This document shows positions 42,104-49,355 of a stretch of 49,355 nucleotides of DNA, piece after piece. Under the pieces are notes generated by a model. It was given only the letters and a program-made list of their open reading frames with translations. It ran no database searches and was not told where the DNA came from. The stretch spans positions 1 to 49,355 of the forward strand of contig CAYQQR010000031.1 in the NCBI GenBank assembly GCA_964420035.1, read 5' to 3'. This stretch comes from CAYQQR01 sp964420035. Its GTDB lineage: Bacteria; Bacteroidota; Bacteroidia; Bacteroidales; SM23-62. Position numbers and translations under genes: made by a program. Position 1 is the stretch's first letter, and each line of letters begins with the position of its first letter.

Positions 42104-44305
42104 TTATCGAATAAACAGAAGTTCCCTGTATTTTGGCAGGGGCCAAATCTCATTATCCACGATAAGCTCCAGCTTGTCGATATGATCCCGTATCTGTTCC
42201 AAAAAAGGAAGAACATTCTTCGAATAGGCTCCGGCACGCTCGCGCATGTTCTCAATCCTGTTGGCTAACTTGCGGGCATTGACCATAGCCTTAACCCCGG
42301 CCTTGACTGCAGAAATATATTCAGAGACTTCCCTGATACGCTCTACCCGGGCTTTCGAAAGGGACTTAAATTGTTCTTCATCAAATAATTGTTTGAGCCC
42401 CAGAACATTGTCCATCAACTCGGTCTGGTATCTTATGGCTGTCGGCACAATATGATTGATCGCAATATCTCCCAAAACGCGGGCTTCAATCTGGATCTTC
42501 TTTACATAACGCTCCAGTCTGACCTCGGTCCTGCTTTCGATCTCCTTTTCCACAAAGATCCTTTGCCTTTTAAAAAGCCTGATCGATGATGTGGTCAAAT
42601 AGGAATCATAGGCAGTCGGAACATCGATGACATTGGTGAGTTTTCTCTTTTTTGCTTCCCTGATCCAATCCTCGCTGTATGAGTTCCCTTCAAAACGGAT
42701 ATTTCTCGACTCAGCTATATATTTTCTTAAAACCTGGAAGATGGCCTCATCCTTTTTTGTTCTCTTGTCTATAATAGCATCCACTTCCTTTTTAAATTTC
42801 TCAAGCTGGTCGGCCACTGCGGTATTAAGCACTATCAGCGGGGAAGCAATATTGGCAGAAGATCCGACTGCCCTGAATTCAAAACGGTTACCCGTAAATG
42901 CAAAGGGCGAGGTGCGGTTCCTGTCGGTATTGTCCAGGAGTATCTCGGGGATCTTGCCTATGCTGAGTTTCAGTTCTGTCTTCTCATCCGGGCTCATTTT
43001 CTGGTCGGGTACATTTTGTTCGATCATATCCAGCATAGTGGTGATCTGCCGGCCCAGGAAAACGGACATGATGGCCGGTGGTGCTTCATTGGCGCCCAGG
43101 CGATGGGCATTTCCTGCCGAAGCGATACTGGCCCTTAATAGATCGGCATATTCGTATACCGCCTTAATGGTATTGACAAGAAAAGTAAGGAACTGGAGGT
43201 TGTTCCGGGGTGTTTTACCCGGTGCCAGTAAATTTACGCCGGTATCGGTTGACAGGGACCAATTGCTGTGCTTACCCGAACCATTGATTCCCGCAAAGGG
43301 CTTTTCATGAAAAATAACCTGGAAGTTGTGCTTGGCTGCGACCTGTTTCATAATAGCCATCACCAGGAGATTATGATCCACGGCCAGGTTGGCTTCTTCA
43401 TGAATGGTGGCACATTCGAACTGGTTGGGAGCAACTTCATTGTGCCGGGTCGATACCGGTATGCCCAGTTTGTAACATTCAATCTCAAAATCCTGCATGT
43501 AAGCGGCCACCCGCTTGGGTATGGACCCAAAGTAGTGATCTTCCAGCTGTTGATCTTTGGCGGAAGCATGCCCCATAAGGGTCCTGGAAGTCAGCATCAG
43601 ATCGGGACGGGCATGATAGAGGGCTGAATCAACCAGAAAGTATTCCTGCTCCCAACCCAGGTTGGACTGTACCCGGGTAACGCTCCGGTCAAAATAAAGT
43701 GCTACTTCAGTAGCAGCCTTATCCACAGCCTGGAGCGCCTTAAGCAAAGGAGTTTTATGGTCCAGTGCCTCTCCGGTGTAGGAAATGAATATGGTTGGAA
43801 CACTCAGGGTCTTGTCCAGGATAAATGCAGGTGAAGAGGGATCCCAGGCAGTGTATCCCCGGGCTTCAAAAGTATTTCTGATTCCTCCGCTTGGAAAACT
43901 GGAAGCGTCCGGTTCCTGCTGCGACAGGTGAGTACCGGAAAAAACCTCTATAACCCCTCCGTTCTCGCCCGGCTCAATGAACGCATCATGCTTCTCGGCC
44001 GTACCATCGGTAAGGGGATGGAACCAATGGGTATAATGTGTGGCGCCCATTTCCATGGCCCAGGCTTTCATTCCGGAAGCCACCTGACTGGCTGTTTTCC
44101 TGTCGATGCTCGTTCCCTTTTCAACGGCAGTAATAACGGCATTATAAGCCTCCCTGGAAAGATACTTTTGCATCTTCACATGGTCAAACACATGGACACC
44201 GAAATATTCTGAAGTTTTGCCGGCCGGAAATTCAACCGGAACGGGCTGACGGTTCAGGACTTCCTGAAGTGCTACAAAGCGAAGCTTCGCGTACGCGTGA
44301 TTCAT
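42104..44305 (-). CDS. glnN: Glutamine synthetase type III
   Basis: It assimilates ammonium into glutamine with ATP. The 733-residue length is characteristic of the dodecameric type III enzyme of Bacteroidetes and cyanobacteria. The opening FGVHVFDHVKMQKYLS, the active-site region (WEQEYFLVD, KLGIPVSTRHNEVAPNQFE, NGSGKHSNWSLSTDTG) and the GSIII-specific C-terminal extension are all seen. A -7 box lies 20 bases upstream of the start codon. It stands alone between the M20 dipeptidase terminator and the PorE-like gene. Confidence 0.96.
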   Translation of the reverse strand: MNHAYAKLRFVALQEVLNRQPVPVEFPAGKTSEYFGVHVFDHVKMQKYLSREAYNAVITAVEKGTSIDRKTASQVASGMKAWAMEMGATHYTHWFHPLTDGTAEKHDAFIEPGENGGVIEVFSGTHLSQQEPDASSFPSGGIRNTFEARGYTAWDPSSPAFILDKTLSVPTIFISYTGEALDHKTPLLKALQAVDKAATEVALYFDRSVTRVQSNLGWEQEYFLVDSALYHARPDLMLTSRTLMGHASAKDQQLEDHYFGSIPKRVAAYMQDFEIECYKLGIPVSTRHNEVAPNQFECATIHEEANLAVDHNLLVMAIMKQVAAKHNFQVIFHEKPFAGINGSGKHSNWSLSTDTGVNLLAPGKTPRNNLQFLTFLVNTIKAVYEYADLLRASIASAGNAHRLGANEAPPAIMSVFLGRQITTMLDMIEQNVPDQKMSPDEKTELKLSIGKIPEILLDNTDRNRTSPFAFTGNRFEFRAVGSSANIASPLIVLNTAVADQLEKFKKEVDAIIDKRTKKDEAIFQVLRKYIAESRNIRFEGNSYSEDWIREAKKRKLTNVIDVPTAYDSYLTTSSIRLFKRQRIFVEKEIESRTEVRLERYVKKIQIEARVLGDIAINHIVPTAIRYQTELMDNVLGLKQLFDEEQFKSLSKARVERIREVSEYISAVKAGVKAMVNARKLANRIENMRERAGAYSKNVLPFLEQIRDHIDKLELIVDNEIWPLPKYRELLFIR

Positions 44306-44324
44306 GGTTTTGGGATTATTTCAG

Positions 44325-44332
44325 CAAAAATA
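44325..44332 (-). promoter_or_regulatory. Candidate -7 box for glnN
   Basis: The minus strand reads TATTTTTG, a perfect TAnnTTTG match, 19 bases before the ATG at 44305. A run of Ts about 22 bases upstream is only a weak -33 candidate. Confidence 0.4.
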
Positions 44333-44375
44333 GCTTTTTTCATACATCCCCCGTAAAAAAACAACATTAAATATG

Positions 44376-44403
44376 AAAAAAAAGGGGATGCAATCACATC
44401 CCC
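44376..44403 (-). terminator. Rho-independent terminator of the M20 dipeptidase gene
   Basis: GGGGATG (44384-44390) pairs with CATCCCC (44397-44403) around a 6-base loop. On the minus strand it is followed by eight Ts (plus-strand A run 44376-44383). It lies 27 bases past the stop codon. Confidence 0.85.
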
Positions 44404-44430
44404 CCTGTAATTAAACGGGCAGCAAGCCTG

Positions 44431-45801
44431 CTATTTATGCATTTCAGTGAAATACTTATAAAAATACGGTATCGTTTCGATTCCTTTATAGAAATTGAAT
44501 AAGGGGTAGTTTTCATTGGGTGAATGAATGGCATCCGATTCCAATCCAAAACCCATCAGTATACTTTTAACACCCAGAACCTCTTCAAAATCGGCGACTA
44601 TGGGAATGGATCCCCCGCTCCTGGCAGGTATGGGTTTTTTACCGAAGGTTGCCTCGATGGCTTTTGAGGCGGCCCGGTACATACGGGTATCGGCAGGTGT
44701 CATGTAGCCTTCCCCGCCGTGCAGGGAACGGACCTCGACCTTGACCCCCTCAGGTGCTATTGAGGTGAAATGGTCTTTGAACATCTGGTCGATCTTTTTA
44801 CTTTTCTGATTGGGAACCAAACGCATGGAGACTTTCGCGTGGGCCTCAGAAGGCAGGATGGTCTTTGCTCCTTCTCCGGTATAACCACCCCATATACCAT
44901 TCACATCGAGGCTGGGGCGGATCCCTGTTCGCTCCAGGGTGGTATAGCCTTCTTCTCCACCGACAACTTCCACCTCCAGTTCTGCTTTATAGGCATCCGG
45001 GTCGAAAGGTGCCCGGGCCATTTCCTTCCTTTCTTCTTCACTCAGTTCTACCACATTATCATAAAAGCCGGGTATGGTGATCCTGTTACGCGAGTCGGTA
45101 AGCGAAGCGATCATTTTACAGAGTACGTTCACCGGGTTGATGATGGCGCCCCCGTATAAACCTGAATGTAAATCCCGGTTCGGACCGGTTAATTTGACTT
45201 CGAGATAGCTTAAGCCACGCAGACCAACGGTTATGGAGGGTACATCGGGGGCGATCATGGTGGTGTCGGAAATTAGAATCACATCGGCTGCCAACAGTGA
45301 TTTATTTTCCTTACAGAAATCTTTCAGACTGGGGGAGCCTATTTCCTCTTCCCCTTCAATCATGAATTTTACGTTGCAGGGAAGATTGCCCGATTGAACC
45401 ATGTATTCAAAGGCCTTGGCATGCATGAAGAACTGACCCTTGTCGTCATCCGCTCCCCGGGCATAGATCTTTCCATCACGCACTTCGGGTTCAAAAGGCG
45501 GGGACTTCCATAAGTCAAGCGGTTCGGCCGGCTGAACATCATAATGACCGTATACCAGAACGGTGGGCAGATCCGGACCAATGATCTTTTCGGCATAGAT
45601 GACCGGGAAACCCTTTGTTTCCATAACCTCTGCCTTGTCTGCCCCGCATTTCAGCAGGTGGGCACGCAAATGATCGGCCGCTTTGAGCATATCCTCCCTG
45701 TTTTCTGCCTTTGCACTCACAGAAGGGATCCGGATCAATTCGAACAATTCATCCAGAAAACGTTGTTTGTTTTTTTCAATATAGTCTTTTACACGATCCA
45801 T
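44431..45801 (-). CDS. M20-family dipeptidase
   Basis: This is a zinc metallopeptidase of the M20 family, like PepV/CNDP dipeptidases, and probably cytoplasmic. The 456-residue product carries the metal ligands in VLVYGHYDVQP (H86, D88), ARGADDDKGQ (about D118-D120) and the catalytic EGEEEIGS (about 150-157). A dimerisation domain and a C-terminal histidine segment (AIHSPNENYPL) follow. The length fits a dipeptidase rather than an aminoacylase. It has its own strong terminator. It lies 28 bases upstream of the DUF3109 gene end on the same strand, so the two are probably co-transcribed. Confidence 0.9.
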   Translation of the reverse strand: MDRVKDYIEKNKQRFLDELFELIRIPSVSAKAENREDMLKAADHLRAHLLKCGADKAEVMETKGFPVIYAEKIIGPDLPTVLVYGHYDVQPAEPLDLWKSPPFEPEVRDGKIYARGADDDKGQFFMHAKAFEYMVQSGNLPCNVKFMIEGEEEIGSPSLKDFCKENKSLLAADVILISDTTMIAPDVPSITVGLRGLSYLEVKLTGPNRDLHSGLYGGAIINPVNVLCKMIASLTDSRNRITIPGFYDNVVELSEEERKEMARAPFDPDAYKAELEVEVVGGEEGYTTLERTGIRPSLDVNGIWGGYTGEGAKTILPSEAHAKVSMRLVPNQKSKKIDQMFKDHFTSIAPEGVKVEVRSLHGGEGYMTPADTRMYRAASKAIEATFGKKPIPARSGGSIPIVADFEEVLGVKSILMGFGLESDAIHSPNENYPLFNFYKGIETIPYFYKYFTEMHK

Positions 45802-45828
45802 AATTTTGATTTTAATTTATGAGCTGAA

Positions 45829-46425
45829 TTAATCTTGCATATTCATCTGGTAAAATGCCCGTTCCAGGGCCTGGTAAAAATCTTCGCCATATTTGCGGAT
45901 GAGCCCCTCTTTAACAAAACGAAAGACGGGAACATCCAGCTTATCTCCGAAGATCGTAGCCGGCTTACAGATCTCCCAGCGATCATAATTCAATGCCCGG
46001 TAAGCTGAGAGCTGTTTGATGCGCACCGGATACAGATGACAGGATACCGGTTTAACAAAATCAGTCTTTCCTTCCAGATAAGCCTTTTCAAATGCACATT
46101 TATATATGCCTCCTTCCAAATAAGTGTAAGCACATTCTTTTTTATCTATCAAAGGCGTTACCTTCTCTCCGTCATCATCCACCACCCAGGGACCCTGCCG
46201 TTCAATCGCCTTCTTTCCTTCTTGCCTTAAATAAGGTTCCAGCCGGGGATAAATCTCCTCAAGCTTTTTGACTTCTTTTTCTTCAAGCAGTGCTCCTGCA
46301 TCCCCGTGGACACAACAAGCACCTTTACAGCGATCCAGGTCACAAACGAATTTTTCCGTTAATACATCCCCGGAAACCAACTTATCCCCCAGCTGGAAAA
46401 TACTGTGCGGCTCTTTTCCTTTCAT
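45829..46425 (-). CDS. DUF3109 family cysteine-rich protein
   Basis: The product is a DUF3109/YkgJ-like zinc or iron-binding protein of unknown role. From the ATG at 46425 (198 residues) it keeps the family motif VCDLDRCKGACCVHGDAGALLE, split here as VCDLDRCKGACC and VHGDAGALLE. Further cysteines occur in KKECAYTY, YKCAFEKA, SCHLYPVRI and WEICKP, and these probably make a metal site. An in-frame start at 46467 would add a hydrophobic stretch with no family match, so I prefer the shorter form. It lies upstream of the M20 gene. The gap before the plus-strand decayed gene is about 130 bases. Confidence 0.85.
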   Translation of the reverse strand: MKGKEPHSIFQLGDKLVSGDVLTEKFVCDLDRCKGACCVHGDAGALLEEKEVKKLEEIYPRLEPYLRQEGKKAIERQGPWVVDDDGEKVTPLIDKKECAYTYLEGGIYKCAFEKAYLEGKTDFVKPVSCHLYPVRIKQLSAYRALNYDRWEICKPATIFGDKLDVPVFRFVKEGLIRKYGEDFYQALERAFYQMNMQD

Positions 46426-46557
46426 CCAATGTAGCTTACAGAAAAAGCAAAGATAAAAGTAAATCAAGACCGTAAAAACTATTCAAGAGCATGCTCGGTC
46501 CATCAAGCTTGTTTGCTGTCTCAGGGTCATGGAAATCAAAACTTAAAATTTGCCATT

Positions 46558-46956
46558 ATGAAAAAAAAAGAATTTTAACCCTTATGCTTATCGCCGGATT
46601 TTCAATCCTGGCGAGTTTTGCACAGACAGGGACCGCCCGCGTGTTGGTTATACACAATGCACCGGATGCCGACTCCGTGGATGTGTATTTGAACGACAAC
46701 ATGCTGATCGATGACTTCAAATTCAGGCATGGATCAGACTTCGTCGATGCGCCCGCGGGTACACCTGTATCTATAGATATTGCGCCCGCTACCAGCTCCA
46801 GTTCATCGGAAAGTATTTACAATCTTACCACTACCCTCACCGCAGATGAGACCTATATTCCCGTTGCAGCAGGTGAAGCGGCCAAGATCGGTTCCGGTGA
46901 TGAAGATTTCCTCCGGAAACGGCCAGACCATCACCAAACTGCAAATTGCACGTTAG
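46558..46956 (+). pseudogene. Decayed DUF4397 protein with T9SS tail
   Basis: The remains of a secreted T9SS-sorted DUF4397 protein. An ATG at 46558 starts MKKKEF-stop in its own frame, because the run of As (46561-46569) has nine where ten would give a normal signal peptide, MKKKRILTLMLIAG... In the other frame the signal peptide (to ASFAQ) and a DUF4397 domain (RVLVIHNAPDADSVDVYLND) are intact to about 46900. There the reading jumps frame: bases 46903-46956 encode a T9SS sorting tail (KISSGNGQTITKLQIAR-stop), in the frame of the ATG. So the gene carries two lesions and misses the rest of the domain and most of the sorting domain. An open frame spans 46491-46994, but its ends are not those of any protein family. 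A strong terminator follows. Confidence 0.65.
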
Positions 46957-46974
46957 GTACCGGCTCATTAAAAG

Positions 46975-47007
46975 AAAAAGGTCGCTTCATTTGAAGCGGC
47001 CTTTTTT
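46975..47007 (+). terminator. Rho-independent terminator downstream of the decayed DUF4397 gene
   Basis: AAAAAGGTCGCTTC (46975-46988) pairs with GAAGCGGCCTTTTT (46993-47006), including one G-T pair, around an ATTT loop, and a T run follows to 47007. It is intact although the gene before it is broken. Confidence 0.85.
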
Positions 47008-47043
47008 ATTGCCCTGTCCGGAAATCATTCTAATTTTGCCGGG

Positions 47044-47691
47044 ATGAACATCAATCCGGGGGAAATAAAAAATGATCCGGAATACGAGCTTTTAGAAGAG
47101 CTCGCCTATGATGATATCCTGATGTTTGCCAGCCAGTACCTGCGCAGACCGAATCCTGTAACCCGGTTTTATTTTTTTGTATTAAGCGTAACGGGATTGT
47201 ACCTGCTGGGCATGTTGATCGTGATCCTGTTCCGAAGCGACATTGCTGCCTGGCCCGTCATTAAATATACACTCTATGGGTTCCTGTTGTCATTCACCCT
47301 GATCATACCGGTACATGAAGGGATCCATGGCATCATGTACAAAATACTGGGAGCAAGGAAAATAAAATTTGGTTTCAGCCTGAATCAGCTGGCTTTTTAT
47401 GCTGTTGCCGATGCGTTTGTCATCAACAGGAAAGAATTCACCTACCTGGCGCTGTCTCCTTTTGTCAGCATATCGGTAATCAGTCTTCTTGGGATGTTCC
47501 TGGTCCCCGGATTGTATTACTGGACATTTCTTAGCCTGCTTTTTTTTCACGCGACCATGTGTGCCGGGGATTTTGCCCTGCTCAGTTATTACCGGGAACA
47601 TCCTGATTATGAAATTTTAACATTTGACGAAACCCTGCATAAAAAATCCTATTTTTATGGCCGTAAAATTGGAAAGGGAGAAAATGTATAA
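47044..47691 (+). CDS. DUF3267 family putative membrane zinc metalloprotease
   Basis: This is a 215-residue inner-membrane protein of the DUF3267 family, a putative zincin-like peptidase. Four or five hydrophobic segments are visible (about 42-62, 76-92, 138-160 and 160-175). The metal motif PVHEGIHGIMYK gives H91, E92 and H95, the H-E-x-x-H zinc site, and FHATMCAGDFALL later supplies a conserved aspartate. It lies 37 bases past the terminator and overlaps the next gene by 8 bases (ATG at 47684), forming a three-gene operon. Its substrate is unknown; the two downstream gene products are candidates by position only. Confidence 0.82.
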   Translation: MNINPGEIKNDPEYELLEELAYDDILMFASQYLRRPNPVTRFYFFVLSVTGLYLLGMLIVILFRSDIAAWPVIKYTLYGFLLSFTLIIPVHEGIHGIMYKILGARKIKFGFSLNQLAFYAVADAFVINRKEFTYLALSPFVSISVISLLGMFLVPGLYYWTFLSLLFFHATMCAGDFALLSYYREHPDYEILTFDETLHKKSYFYGRKIGKGENV

Positions 47692-48400
47692 GATCAGATT
47701 GATCTTCATAGACTTAATTATTACCGGCTTGATCCTTCTGAATACACCCCCGGGCATAGCACAACCTCGTGGAGTATACATCAGCGGGGGGCATGTTCAT
47801 ACTTCTCTTATGTATTACCCGGGTGAAGAAAAATATGAATATGTCGGCACACCGTATTTGAACAAGGACTTCATGTATGGCAAAATTATCATGAAAGATG
47901 ATACCGTCCTTGAGGGTCTTTTCAGGTATAATATCTATAACCAGGAAGTCGTGGCCGTATTCGACGGGGATACCCTTGCCGTCGCCAAGCCCTTGAACAT
48001 GGTCGAATTTCAGATGGCTGCCAAGCGTTTTATCTATACCCTTATCATCGACCGGGACATGGGAAAACCTTACGTGACCGGATCTTTTTTTGAAATACTG
48101 GAGGACGGAGAATTGCAGTTGCTCAAACGGCATTATTCCAAATTGGAGACCTTCAAGTATGCATCCAACTACATGGGAGGAGCGGGAGACGGCCGTGACT
48201 ATTTTGAGCATGTTTCCGAACTTTATTTCCGGAAAGGACCGGGATCGGAAGCAAGGCAACTGAAGAAACCCAAAAAGATCATTCCGGAAGTGATGGAGGA
48301 TAAAAAAGAAGAAGTCATGCACTTTATCAGGGAAGAAAAATTATCCCTCAAGGATGAAGGGGACCTGATCAGGTTGTTTGAATATTATAACCAGTTGTAA
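47684..48400 (+). CDS. Secreted protein of unknown function
   Basis: From the ATG at 47684 (238 residues) the product has a signal peptide (to PPGIAQ). It continues as a soluble, charged protein with a repeat-like MKDDTVLEGLFRYNIYNQEVVA segment and a basic C-terminal end (RQLKKPKKIIPEVMEDKKEE). I recognise no family. A purine-rich stretch (GGAAAGGGAG) precedes the ATG. The larger reading from 47624 would overlap the previous gene by 68 bases and hide the signal peptide. It sits between the DUF3267 and the next gene with 8-base and 1-base junctions, so it is co-translated with them. Confidence 0.65.
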   Translation: MYKIRLIFIDLIITGLILLNTPPGIAQPRGVYISGGHVHTSLMYYPGEEKYEYVGTPYLNKDFMYGKIIMKDDTVLEGLFRYNIYNQEVVAVFDGDTLAVAKPLNMVEFQMAAKRFIYTLIIDRDMGKPYVTGSFFEILEDGELQLLKRHYSKLETFKYASNYMGGAGDGRDYFEHVSELYFRKGPGSEARQLKKPKKIIPEVMEDKKEEVMHFIREEKLSLKDEGDLIRLFEYYNQL

Positions 48401-48401
48401 G

Positions 48402-49211
48402 ATGTTGTACCGAACTTTCCTATTTATTTTGATTATTATTAACCCCAGCTTGATTTTGAATGCACAACCGGGGAAGATCAGAAATGTTCGTATGAATGTA
48501 GTCAATAATCAAGTGAAGATCAACTACGATATTCAGGGACGTTCACAACAGGATTCATTTCTTGTCAAGCTCCGGTTTATTGACCAGAATGCCAACATAA
48601 CCAAACCCCTTTATACAGAGGGCGACATCGGAATGGGTGTTCAACCCGGGTATGGAAATACCATAATGTGGGATTTAACCCAGGAATATACCATATTGAA
48701 TAAAAAGCTCAAGCCCAAGTTATATGCCTTAGATCCTCAAAAACCCCGCCGACACATGGGAGGACCTTCCAATGCATTTCTGTCGGTTTTGTTGCCCGGC
48801 CTCGGGGATTATTTCGTAGCGGATCACAGGGATATGGCATTCAAGCCGTATCTGAGAACCATTACCGCTTTGGGACTGATCGCTACCGGGATCTACGCCG
48901 GAAACCAGAGATATCACGCAGAAGGCTTTTATTTTCCTGTTCCTGTAAAACAAGAGATCTACAGTGGCAGGGGAGGATACCAAATTGTCTATGAGGATAA
49001 ATATTATCCCGGTCCCATGCAATATTGGTTATTCAAGGGTGACCGGGAGGTATTCATGACAGCAGGCATAATCGTCTGGTTATATGATATATTCTGGGTA
49101 TATTCCAAGGGTGTGGTCAACAGAAGATTTCTCAAAACCATGGAATTTGCCCTCGAACCCACCTCCTTCCCCAACAAGGCTTATCAGTTATCCTGCAGGA
49201 TCAACTTTTGA
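48402..49211 (+). CDS. Exported protein with N-terminal beta-sandwich and membrane part (DUF5683-like)
   Basis: From the ATG at 48402 (269 residues; one base after the previous stop) the product has a signal peptide (to LILNAQ) and a beta-sandwich domain: VKINYDIQGRSQQDSFLVKL, then GNTIMWDLTQEY. This is similar to a small domain seen in other Bacteroidetes exported proteins, including some attached to formylglycine-generating-enzyme-like modules. The C-terminal half has two hydrophobic stretches (AFLSVLLPGLGDYFVAD, about 133-150, and AGIIVWLYDIFWVY, about 225-245), like DUF5683 proteins. The stop TGA lies at 49209-49211, with no clear terminator. Function unknown; membership of the coupled operon with DUF3267 is seen. 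Confidence 0.65.
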   Translation: MLYRTFLFILIIINPSLILNAQPGKIRNVRMNVVNNQVKINYDIQGRSQQDSFLVKLRFIDQNANITKPLYTEGDIGMGVQPGYGNTIMWDLTQEYTILNKKLKPKLYALDPQKPRRHMGGPSNAFLSVLLPGLGDYFVADHRDMAFKPYLRTITALGLIATGIYAGNQRYHAEGFYFPVPVKQEIYSGRGGYQIVYEDKYYPGPMQYWLFKGDREVFMTAGIIVWLYDIFWVYSKGVVNRRFLKTMEFALEPTSFPNKAYQLSCRINF

Positions 49212-49309
49212 AGGATGTGCTTAAAACACCATAACTGCATCATTGATGATTTCATTATACGCGCGTTTAATCCTGAAAGCAAATTAGCCGATGGCCAGTT
49301 TTAATAAAC

Positions 49310-49354
49310 TACCTCGCGGCAGAGCTACGAGGTATTAAAACAGCTTGAGCTGTT
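49310..49354. repeat. Second REP-like hairpin pair, at the window's right edge
   Basis: The first hairpin (49310-49334) is the same as at 33507-33531 except for one C-to-T change. A second, different hairpin follows (AACAGC-TTGA-GCTGTT, 49339-49354), where the internal copy has the CTCGAAGC hairpin. The sequence stops one base later, as expected if a repeated element broke the assembly. The 98 bases between the last gene and this element show nothing else. Confidence 0.65.
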
Positions 49355-49355
49355 G

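Noticed and set aside
46426..46467. Upstream start for the DUF3109 gene
   Set aside because: The extra residues are hydrophobic and not in the family; they would also suggest a false signal peptide.
47624..47683. Early start for the second gene of the right-hand operon
   Set aside because: It would deepen the overlap with DUF3267 and bury the signal peptide that follows the ATG at 47684.
1..49355. CRISPR arrays, tRNA or rRNA genes
   Set aside because: No regularly spaced repeats or tRNA-like cloverleafs were seen in any gap; all gaps are short and mostly explained.

Overview
The window comes from a Bacteroidota bacterium, most likely a Bacteroidales or Marinilabiliales-type anaerobe known from an assembly. 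The signs are type IX secretion (T9SS) C-terminal sorting domains, a SusC/RagA-style TonB-dependent receptor, a PorE-like OmpA protein, type III glutamine synthetase, type 2 PyrF, and Bacteroidetes DUF families (DUF2851, DUF3109, DUF4294). Several -7 boxes match the Bacteroidetes TAnnTTTG consensus. The family-level placement is inference. The window is gene-dense, no gene-free stretch exceeds about 300 bases, and I see no tRNA, rRNA, CRISPR array, prophage or intact insertion sequence.

Layout. 1-5.3 kb: a broken TPR fragment, then an overlapping plus-strand run of PASTA protein, T9SS-sorted protein and RluD, facing Ddl. 5.4-11 kb: Kef-type antiporter, a short SSB and full-length glycine decarboxylase GcvP. 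11-14 kb: metallo-beta-lactamase-fold hydrolase, polyprenyl-phosphate sugar transferase and a degenerate Gfo/Idh-like protein. 14-17.7 kb: Pcm, ThpR, ElbB, a DUF4294 protein and an LRR protein. 17.7-22.3 kb: a TonB-dependent receptor with a downstream T9SS-exported beta-helix protein. 22.5-24.6 kb: a compact operon of two CDGSH iron-sulfur proteins, a YbaN-like membrane protein and a LysO exporter split in two. 24.7-31.1 kb: SucC, a TrmH-family methyltransferase, a TPR lipoprotein, a deoxynucleoside kinase and a prolyl oligopeptidase. 31.1-34 kb: rpsO and pnp, with a REP-like hairpin element between them. 34-36.7 kb: a translationally coupled operon of DUF2851, an internally deleted potassium channel and an RmlD-like reductase. 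36.8-42 kb: PorE-like protein, PurM, PrfA and PyrF. 42.1-46.5 kb: GlnN, M20 dipeptidase and a DUF3109 protein. 46.5-49.2 kb: a decayed DUF4397/T9SS gene and a coupled three-gene operon of little-known membrane and secreted proteins. The window ends inside a second copy of the REP-like element.

Most of the content is housekeeping, and I found no clear new defence or biosynthetic system. The strongest leads are: (a) the paired-hairpin repeat family at 33.5 kb and at the right edge; (b) a potassium channel that has lost its selectivity filter, second membrane helix and nucleotide-binding half in frame; (c) a T9SS/DUF4397 gene whose signal peptide, body and sorting tail lie in mismatched frames; (d) the uncharacterised DUF3267 operon at the right end; and (e) the CDGSH-CDGSH-YbaN-LysO operon.
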